Shown here in pieces: positions 6,737-11,369 of a stretch of 11,369 nucleotides of DNA; within the stretch, counting starts at the first letter, position 1, and each line of letters begins with the position of its first letter. The stretch spans positions 57,939 through 69,307 of the forward strand of contig DDED01000177.1 of assembly GCA_002336035.1 (NCBI GenBank). Direction: 5' to 3'. The notes below the pieces were generated by a model. That model saw only the letters and a list, made by a program, of their open reading frames with translations. It had not been told where the DNA came from and ran no database searches. This stretch comes from Cellvibrionales bacterium UBA1963. Its GTDB lineage: Bacteria > Pseudomonadota > Gammaproteobacteria > Pseudomonadales > UBA7434. The position numbers and the translations under genes are program-made.

Positions 6737-6803
6737 GGTAGATGAAAAAGATCGACTGGAAATCTATAATGTAAATATTATTTTTACAAAAAAATGATCT
6801 ACC
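6737..6803. repeat. Nested inverted repeats downstream of the maoC-like gene
   Basis: Outer arms GGTAGAT (6737-6743) and ATCTACC (6797-6803) are perfect complements. Inside them TGTAAA (6770-6775) and TTTACA (6783-6788) form a second hairpin with a seven-base loop. It begins 18 bases after the maoC-like stop on the minus strand. No T run follows the inner hairpin on that strand, so it is not a textbook intrinsic terminator, but it may still act as an RNA 3' structure. Confidence 0.4.
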
Positions 6804-6821
6804 TGCGACAAAACAAAACCC

Positions 6822-7280
6822 TCACGCGGTGAAATAGCGACTAATCGTATCCACCACGCACGCCGGCCTGTCTCCATCTTGAATGTCTACCGTGACACGA
6901 ACCACTGATTGTATTGCCCCTTTTACCTCCTCCACGGTAAGTAATTCGCCTCTGCCTCGTAAAACTGAATTCACGGGAACCGCGGCTGGAAATCGAGTCC
7001 TGTCCATACCCACATTGACAGCGTGAGAGAACCCTTGCACTTCAACTATTTGCGGCAAAAATAAATTAACTAATGACAAGGTTAGATAACCATGGGCAAT
7101 ACAGACACCAAAAGGCCCGTCTTTGGCGCGCTCAGGGTCTACATGAATCCATTGGTGATCACCCGTTGCATCGGCAAATTGATTAATGCGTTGCTGAGTG
7201 ACCGTTAGCCAGTCACTGTTATCCAATTGCTGTCCAACCGCGTCAAGTAAATCACTGGGTTGCTTGAATATTGTCGTCAT
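6822..7280 (-). CDS. MaoC-like hot-dog enoyl-CoA hydratase
   Basis: A 152-residue single hot-dog protein of the MaoC/(R)-specific enoyl-CoA hydratase family, which adds water across trans-2-enoyl-CoA in fatty-acid or polyhydroxyalkanoate-linked metabolism. The hydratase-2 motif is clear: FADATGDHQWIHVDPERA at residues 35-52, with likely catalytic D41 and H46. It is followed by GVCIAHGYLTLSL at 58-70, the usual start of the central hot-dog helix region. It belongs to the short NodN-like MaoC proteins. The substrate chain length cannot be read from the sequence. An in-frame TTG lies at 7295, but ATG 7280 is preferred because TAGGA lies six bases before it. It is cytoplasmic, with no signal or membrane segment. 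It stands alone on the minus strand, divergent from the RND operon and 285 or more bases from the korA-like gene; its only possible pathway partner here is the acyl-CoA carboxylase far to the left. Confidence 0.9.
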   Translation of the reverse strand: MTTIFKQPSDLLDAVGQQLDNSDWLTVTQQRINQFADATGDHQWIHVDPERAKDGPFGVCIAHGYLTLSLVNLFLPQIVEVQGFSHAVNVGMDRTRFPAAVPVNSVLRGRGELLTVEEVKGAIQSVVRVTVDIQDGDRPACVVDTISRYFTA

Positions 7281-7286
7281 TTTTAT

Positions 7287-7291
7287 TCCTA
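7287..7291 (-). promoter_or_regulatory. Ribosome binding site deciding the maoC-like start
   Basis: TAGGA on the minus strand is six bases before ATG 7280. Because it lies downstream of most of the alternative TTG codon at 7295, it argues for the shorter protein. Confidence 0.6.
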
Positions 7292-7472
7292 TCAATATTT
7301 ATCGAGAATGATCGGGTTCGAGCCTATTAGCGTAAATAATGGATCATACTGCATTATTTATTCATAAACTTTACTAATCTAGCGAATTGCTAACCTTTAA
7401 TTAATAAAACATACCTATTTCGGTTAGAATTGCATCTAATCACATTGACAATAAATAGCAATATCATACGAA

Positions 7473-7485
7473 AAGGGTGACCCTT
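7473..7485. repeat. Inverted repeat AAGGGT-g-ACCCTT, possible operator
   Basis: Perfect six-base arms around one central base, 113 bases before the adaptor start. With a one-base centre it cannot form a stable RNA hairpin, so a dimeric regulator site is the more likely reading. Confidence 0.4.
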
Positions 7486-7509
7486 ACTTCCGTTAACATA
7501 CTATTTATC

Positions 7510-7521
7510 ATGACCTGTCAT
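7510..7521. repeat. Inverted repeat ATGAC-ct-GTCAT, possible operator
   Basis: Perfect five-base arms around two bases, 77 bases before the adaptor start and 25 bases from the preceding inverted repeat. The compact form suits a dimeric DNA-binding protein. Chance occurrence is not excluded. Confidence 0.35.
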
Positions 7522-7583
7522 AGATCAATCAGTGCAGCATTGGATGCTATCCCTTACCGCGATCTATTAATCACTCTATCGAG

Positions 7584-7598
7584 AAGTTAACGCTAAAA
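7584..7598. repeat. Copy 2 of the 15-base shared motif, at the RND operon start
   Basis: AAGTTAACGCTAAAA ends on the first base of the adaptor ATG. It differs by one base from 6620-6634, and its core TAACGCTAAA also occurs at 6572-6581 upstream of the korA-like gene. A protein bound here would block translation-start or early transcription sequences of the efflux operon. Confidence 0.4.
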
Positions 7599-8875
7599 TG
7601 TCAATGCAACCTCAAAAGGTATACCAATTATTGCAACCGCTCGTTATTGTCATTATTGCGATTGGAATCGCAATAATGCTGTATATCAATAAGCCAGAAC
7701 AAACAAAACAAGTATTGGCAGAAACGCCGCTGAGCCTTGATGCGTTCTCGGTCTTCAGTGAAACGGTGACGCTGTCTATTCAATCTCAGGGCATCGTGAA
7801 GGCTAGCACTGAAACGCTGTTAGCCGCTGAAGTGCAAGGCCGTATCATTGAAGTCGGTAAAAACTTCGTTGCTGGCGGCAAAGTTTCGCGCGGTGAGACT
7901 TTGCTAAGGATTGATGACCTCGTGTACCGCACCGCTGTCATTCGAGCAGAGGCAGTTTTAGCTCAAGCAGCAACTCAACTTGCCGAGGAACGGGGGCGCG
8001 CTGATGTTGCTTTTCGAGACTGGACCAGGCATAAAACCAATAAAGAGCGATCCAGTGAAGCAAAAAAATTGGCGTTGCGTGAACCACAAATTGCTGAAGC
8101 AATTGCAAGCTTAAACGCCGCAAGAGCAGATCTGAATCAAGCTCAAGAGCAACTTAAAAGAACAAATATCATAGCACCCTATGACGGTTTAGTTAGGACG
8201 CGAATGGTGAATCTTGGTCAACATGTCAGCTTAGGTATGAATTTAGGGCTGTGTTTTTCTACTGCTAAAGCCGAAGTAAGGTTGCCTATAGCAGAGCACC
8301 AGTTATCACTACTCAATATAGATCAAGATAATCAATCAAAATCTGAAATCATACTCTCAATCAACTCACCGAAATTAAATCAGCAATGGTCGGCGAAACT
8401 CAGCCGCTCTGAAAGTGTCATTGATGAAAGAAATAGAATGCTATACATCGTCGCAGAAATACAAGATCCCTACCAACTTAGCAGCAATGCAAACCTCCCT
8501 CCTCTTCGGGTCGGTAGTTTTGTTAGTGCAAATATTACTGGCAAACAAGTCGATAATGTTTTTCGCGTTCCACAAACAATTATTCAGCCTGATAACTCGG
8601 TGTGGCTGATCAACGATGAAGGGGAATTGCAGCGAAGAAAACTAACCGTGTTAATGACGAACGGCGATTATGCCTTAGTCAATGAAGGTTTGTCTGACAA
8701 CGATAAAATAGCTTCAGGTTATATTGATCCATCAATTTCGGGTAGAAAAGTGAATATCGCTCAATTAATAAGACTTAAACCTTTACAACAACCAACAGTT
8801 TCAAACAGTCAGAATTTGTCAGATGACAACCAAAACCATTCGTCGGCTGAAGCCATTACCACCAAGCCACGCTAG
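7598..8875 (+). CDS. RND efflux periplasmic adaptor (membrane fusion protein)
   Basis: A 425-residue HlyD/AcrA-type adaptor that links an inner-membrane RND pump to an outer-membrane channel. An uncleaved hydrophobic anchor lies at about 13-30; there is no lipobox cysteine, so it is a membrane-anchored rather than lipid-anchored adaptor. The two half-lipoyl motifs are at about 75-108 (LLAAEVQGRIIEVGKNF) and 190-215 (NIIAPYDGLVRTRMVNLGQ). They flank a coiled-coil alpha-hairpin (110-188) rich in Ala, Glu, Gln and Arg. The beta-barrel region follows (about 225-320, ending LRVGSFVSANI), then a membrane-proximal domain. The last 30 residues are a polar Ser/Asn/Gln tail. The start ATG at 7598 has GAGAAG about 11 bases upstream, a loose spacing; ATG 7604 is possible. 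The permease gene follows after nine bases, so both are co-transcribed. Substrate is unknown. Confidence 0.92.
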   Translation: MSMQPQKVYQLLQPLVIVIIAIGIAIMLYINKPEQTKQVLAETPLSLDAFSVFSETVTLSIQSQGIVKASTETLLAAEVQGRIIEVGKNFVAGGKVSRGETLLRIDDLVYRTAVIRAEAVLAQAATQLAEERGRADVAFRDWTRHKTNKERSSEAKKLALREPQIAEAIASLNAARADLNQAQEQLKRTNIIAPYDGLVRTRMVNLGQHVSLGMNLGLCFSTAKAEVRLPIAEHQLSLLNIDQDNQSKSEIILSINSPKLNQQWSAKLSRSESVIDERNRMLYIVAEIQDPYQLSSNANLPPLRVGSFVSANITGKQVDNVFRVPQTIIQPDNSVWLINDEGELQRRKLTVLMTNGDYALVNEGLSDNDKIASGYIDPSISGRKVNIAQLIRLKPLQQPTVSNSQNLSDDNQNHSSAEAITTKPR

Positions 8876-8878
8876 GGA
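8874..8878 (+). promoter_or_regulatory. Ribosome binding site of the RND permease overlapping the adaptor stop
   Basis: AGGGA is six bases before ATG 8885 and begins inside the adaptor TAG stop (8873-8875). It fixes the permease start and suggests translational coupling that would keep pump and adaptor in proportion. Confidence 0.65.
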
Positions 8879-8884
8879 AATATT

Positions 8885-11369
8885 ATGGCAAATGAGCAAC
8901 TGAGCACTGACAGCAGTAGTGGCATCATCGCATGGTTTGCCCATAATCATGTCGCAGCAAATTTATTGATGATTTTTATTATCTGTATTGGCTTAATTTC
9001 CTTGACGCAAATTCGTCGAGAACTTAATCCCAACATTATTATTGATACTTTAAAAATAACAGCTGAGTATCCAGGCGCATCACCCGAAGAAGTTGAGCAG
9101 GCACTCTCTAATAAAATCGAGGAGGCTATTAAAGACATTACTGGCATTGAAAGAATCAACTCCTCAAGTACCGAGTCAATGGCAATGATATTTGTTGACC
9201 TAATGCAAGACTATGATCCAACCGATGTTTCCACCCAGATAAAAAACCGTATTGACAGTATTACTAATCTTCCAAATGAGTCGGAACGTGCAACCGTAGA
9301 GTTGTTAGAATGGAAAATTCCTGCGATACAACTGAGCCTCCATGGCGATATTGATGAAATGGGCTTAAGCAAGCTTTTACGTGAAGTTCGAAGAGAAATC
9401 TTATCACTACCCGATATCTCTTCGGTCGATATATTTGGTCTTCGCGATTACGAAATATCAATAGAGGTAAGCGAACTATCTCTAAAAAAATATCAGCTTA
9501 CACTAAGAGAAGTTGCTGTAGCGATACAGCGCTCTTCTATCGATCTAGCCGGCGGTTCAATTCAATCTGAAACGGGCGATATATTACTTCGAACGCAAGG
9601 CCAAGCAAGTGATAAAAAAACATTTGATTCTATAGTATTACGCCAATACGACGACGGCAGTAAGTTATTATTAAAAGATGTAGCACTGGTTCGCGATGAG
9701 TTTGTCCAAAGTGCCGGGTTAACTTTATTTGACCGTGAGTACGGTGCCGGACTCATGGTATACGCGGTTGGTGACCAGGATGTCATCAAAACAACATCTA
9801 TTATTAAAGATTATGTTAGCGCTAAACAAGACCAGCTACCCAGTAATGTAACACTCACACCCTGGCAAGATCTTAGTCATTATATTGAAGGTAGAATGTC
9901 ATTAATGACAAAAAATCTTACCTTAGGCGCCACGCTAGTATTTTTTATCTTGTTGATTTTTTTGAATTTTAACTTGGCTTTTTGGGTAATGGCTGGGCTG
10001 CCCGTTTGTTTTCTTGGCACCATCGCCATGCTTCAACTTAACGGTGTAGACGTTACATTAAACATGGTCAGTTTATTTGGCTTTATCACTGTATTGGGCA
10101 TTATGGTCGACGACGCCATTATTATCGGTGAGAGCATTGACTCATCAACTCGGGTCGCCGGCAACAATCTCGATGCTGTTATTCGCGGGGTAAGGCGAGT
10201 CGCAATACCTGCTACTTTTGGTGTATTGACCACCGTCGCATCATTTATTCCTACACTGACGCTCTCGAGTATTTACGCACCGATGCCAGCCGCTATGGGG
10301 TGGGTCGTAGTCTTCTGTTTGTTATTTTCATTAATTGAATCAAAACTGATTCTGCCTGCCCATATTGGTCATTCTCGACTTACCCATTTACCTGCTATTC
10401 GTCTCATTAGCCGGCAAACCGACAAGCTATCGAATAAAGCGAATCAAATACTCAGGCATTTTATTGATAAGGCTTACTCACCCTTTTTACTTCGCTGCAT
10501 GAAAAAAAGATACACGACCTTGGCGAGCTTTACGGCTGGATTAATCATCACCGCAGGCATTGTCAGCAGTGGTATTGTCTTATTAGTCGTGGTACCAGTT
10601 TCACCTTCTGACTTTCTAAACGTTCGCGTCGAGATGATCGAAGGAACACCCGATAAAAAAACTCATCAAGCAGTCGAACAATTGGTTGAATCACTCTACG
10701 CAAGTAATCGTAATTATATTGAAACCAGCGGGGTTGAAGCGGGGTTTATTCGTCACAGTTTTGCCTGGGGACGTGCCGGTGACTTCGCTGAATTTAGCAT
10801 TGAGTTAACCAAACATGAAGACAGAGATATTGATAGCTATGAGGCAGTTCGACTCTGGCGTGACAATACCGATCCCATCGCAGGCACTAAAAGTGTGGTG
10901 TTTTCATCCGAGGACGGCGCTATGGGCGACCCTATTTCTTTCAATTTAATCAGCGATAACCAATCGGAATTAATAGCAGCGACCAAAGAATTGCGATCGG
11001 TGATTAGTCGCTATGAAGGCGTTTATGATGTCGAAACGACACTCAATAACCCTTTGGACGAACTCAACCTGAGCATTAAACCAACTGCAGAGGCATTGGG
11101 TTTAAGCTTAAGCGACCTTGGCGGTCAAGTAAGAGATGCCTTCTACGGTGTTGAAGCACAACGAATTCAACGTGATGGCGACGAGATTAAAGTCATGGTT
11201 CGCTATCCGCGCGAGGAGCGAAAATCGCTGTCAGACTTAGACAGTATGTACGTTCGAACGTCTGACGGTGATGAAGTGCCTTTTTATGCCGTGGCTGATC
11301 TCAAGCCGCAATTGAGCTATGCCTCCATTAATAAAATCAACGGCAAGCGAGCAGTCAATGTGTCCGCTA
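8885..11369 (+). CDS. RND efflux permease (AcrB/HAE1-like), C-terminus cut by window edge
   Basis: An inner-membrane proton-driven efflux pump of the RND superfamily. The reading frame is open for 828 codons to the window end, of an expected 1,000-1,050. TM1 is at about 23-41 after a cytoplasmic N-terminal helix (GIIAWFAHNHVAANLL). The first periplasmic loop has the family signature AEYPGASPEEVEQ at about 60-72. A TM2-TM6 block lies near 345-500. It includes the TM4 proton-relay motif GIMVDDAIIIGES with the paired aspartates at 409-410, closely matching D407-D408 of AcrB. TM7 (LASFTAGLIITAGIVSSGI) leads into the second periplasmic loop, which opens with PVSPSDFLNVRVEMIEGTP. The relay lysine of TM10 lies beyond the edge. 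It pairs with the adaptor gene nine bases upstream. No outer-membrane channel gene is in the window. The pumped compound cannot be inferred. Confidence 0.93.
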   Translation, partial: MANEQLSTDSSSGIIAWFAHNHVAANLLMIFIICIGLISLTQIRRELNPNIIIDTLKITAEYPGASPEEVEQALSNKIEEAIKDITGIERINSSSTESMAMIFVDLMQDYDPTDVSTQIKNRIDSITNLPNESERATVELLEWKIPAIQLSLHGDIDEMGLSKLLREVRREILSLPDISSVDIFGLRDYEISIEVSELSLKKYQLTLREVAVAIQRSSIDLAGGSIQSETGDILLRTQGQASDKKTFDSIVLRQYDDGSKLLLKDVALVRDEFVQSAGLTLFDREYGAGLMVYAVGDQDVIKTTSIIKDYVSAKQDQLPSNVTLTPWQDLSHYIEGRMSLMTKNLTLGATLVFFILLIFLNFNLAFWVMAGLPVCFLGTIAMLQLNGVDVTLNMVSLFGFITVLGIMVDDAIIIGESIDSSTRVAGNNLDAVIRGVRRVAIPATFGVLTTVASFIPTLTLSSIYAPMPAAMGWVVVFCLLFSLIESKLILPAHIGHSRLTHLPAIRLISRQTDKLSNKANQILRHFIDKAYSPFLLRCMKKRYTTLASFTAGLIITAGIVSSGIVLLVVVPVSPSDFLNVRVEMIEGTPDKKTHQAVEQLVESLYASNRNYIETSGVEAGFIRHSFAWGRAGDFAEFSIELTKHEDRDIDSYEAVRLWRDNTDPIAGTKSVVFSSEDGAMGDPISFNLISDNQSELIAATKELRSVISRYEGVYDVETTLNNPLDELNLSIKPTAEALGLSLSDLGGQVRDAFYGVEAQRIQRDGDEIKVMVRYPREERKSLSDLDSMYVRTSDGDEVPFYAVADLKPQLSYASINKINGKRAVNVSA

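Larger units (their letters stand above)
6474..6821. other. A+T-rich intergenic region between maoC-like and korA-like genes
   Basis: About 350 bases with no convincing gene and many A or T runs. It contains a ten-base palindrome TTAAATTTAA (6590-6599), GCTAGC (6638-6643), the repeated motif at 6620-6634, two copies of AAAAAGATC (6651-6659 and 6746-6754), and a nested inverted-repeat structure at 6737-6803. It must hold the promoter of the korA-like gene and the 3' end of the maoC-like transcript. The part from 6474 to 6536 could be coding if the korA-like gene starts further upstream. Confidence 0.6.
7292..7597. other. Divergent intergenic region between maoC-like gene and RND operon
   Basis: About 300 bases without a supportable gene. 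It carries two compact inverted repeats (7473-7485 and 7510-7521), a weaker one, AGCAT-tgg-ATGCT (7536-7548), and copy 2 of the 15-base motif at its right end. A minus-strand TTGTCA (7446-7451) with TCTAAC (7423-7428) at 17-base spacing is a marginal promoter for the maoC-like gene. No convincing plus-strand promoter was found, although one is expected for the RND operon. Confidence 0.6.

Noticed and set aside
6770..6788. Intrinsic terminator of the maoC-like gene
   Set aside because: The six-pair stem is all weak except one G-C pair, and on the minus strand the T run precedes rather than follows the hairpin.
6087..6821. Toxin-antitoxin or phage-defence module around the korA-like gene
   Set aside because: No toxin-sized partner gene lies next to it on the same strand, and the convergent neighbour is an exported DUF3806 protein, so there is no support for such a module.
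7445..7473. Perfect -35 hexamer TTGACA (7445-7450) as plus-strand promoter of the RND operon
   Set aside because: No acceptable -10 lies 16-18 bases downstream (ACGAAA or neighbours); TATCAT occurs but only 11 bases away.
8947..10233. Several minus-strand frames of 65-75 codons opposite the RND permease
   Set aside because: The plus strand encodes continuous RND permease sequence through all of them, and none shows a domain or ribosome binding site worth noting.

Overview
The window looks like chromosomal DNA from a gammaproteobacterium, probably marine or environmental. The evidence is the dapA-bamC pair and an rsmJ homologue (both typical of Gammaproteobacteria), DapA active-site residues that fall exactly on E. 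coli numbering, and moderate A+T richness (G+C roughly in the low to mid 40s percent by eye). The genus cannot be named from this sequence.

Left block (1-5409, all minus strand). A sigma70-like promoter at 5381-5409 reads into dapA (lysine and peptidoglycan precursor synthesis), then bamC (outer-membrane protein assembly lipoprotein), a YycJ-type metallo-beta-lactamase-fold hydrolase, a 90-residue PilZ-domain protein, and rsmJ (16S rRNA methyltransferase). The spacing is tight (about 10-42 bases between genes), and the rsmJ ribosome binding site lies across the pilZ stop codon. After an 89-base gap comes the beta (carboxyltransferase) subunit of an acyl-CoA carboxylase, cut off by the left edge. 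This resembles the known dapA-bamC-MBL neighbourhood, but PilZ and rsmJ stand where purC is found in E. coli and Pseudomonas.

Middle block (5410-7597). Divergent from dapA is a small exported DUF3806 protein. It converges on a small minus-strand gene for a KorA/TrfB-like DNA-binding protein, and the two stop codons overlap in one CTAG. An A+T-rich, palindrome-containing intergenic region of about 350 bases follows, then a minus-strand MaoC-like hot-dog hydratase. A second long intergenic region (7281-7597) separates MaoC from the efflux operon and holds two compact inverted repeats that look like operators.

Right block (7598 to the end, plus strand). A two-gene RND efflux operon: a membrane-anchored periplasmic adaptor and an AcrB-type inner-membrane permease whose ribosome binding site overlaps the adaptor stop. 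The permease runs off the right edge after about 828 codons. No outer-membrane channel gene or adjacent classical efflux regulator is visible.

Most of the window is ordinary core metabolism and envelope biology. The least ordinary elements are the KorA/TrfB-type regulator, normally known from IncP plasmids, in a chromosome-like setting; a 15-base motif (14 of 15 identical) found both upstream of that regulator and at the start of the RND operon; and the PilZ-rsmJ coupling inside the dapA-bamC cluster. I saw no CRISPR array, tRNA, rRNA, insertion sequence or clear new defence system.
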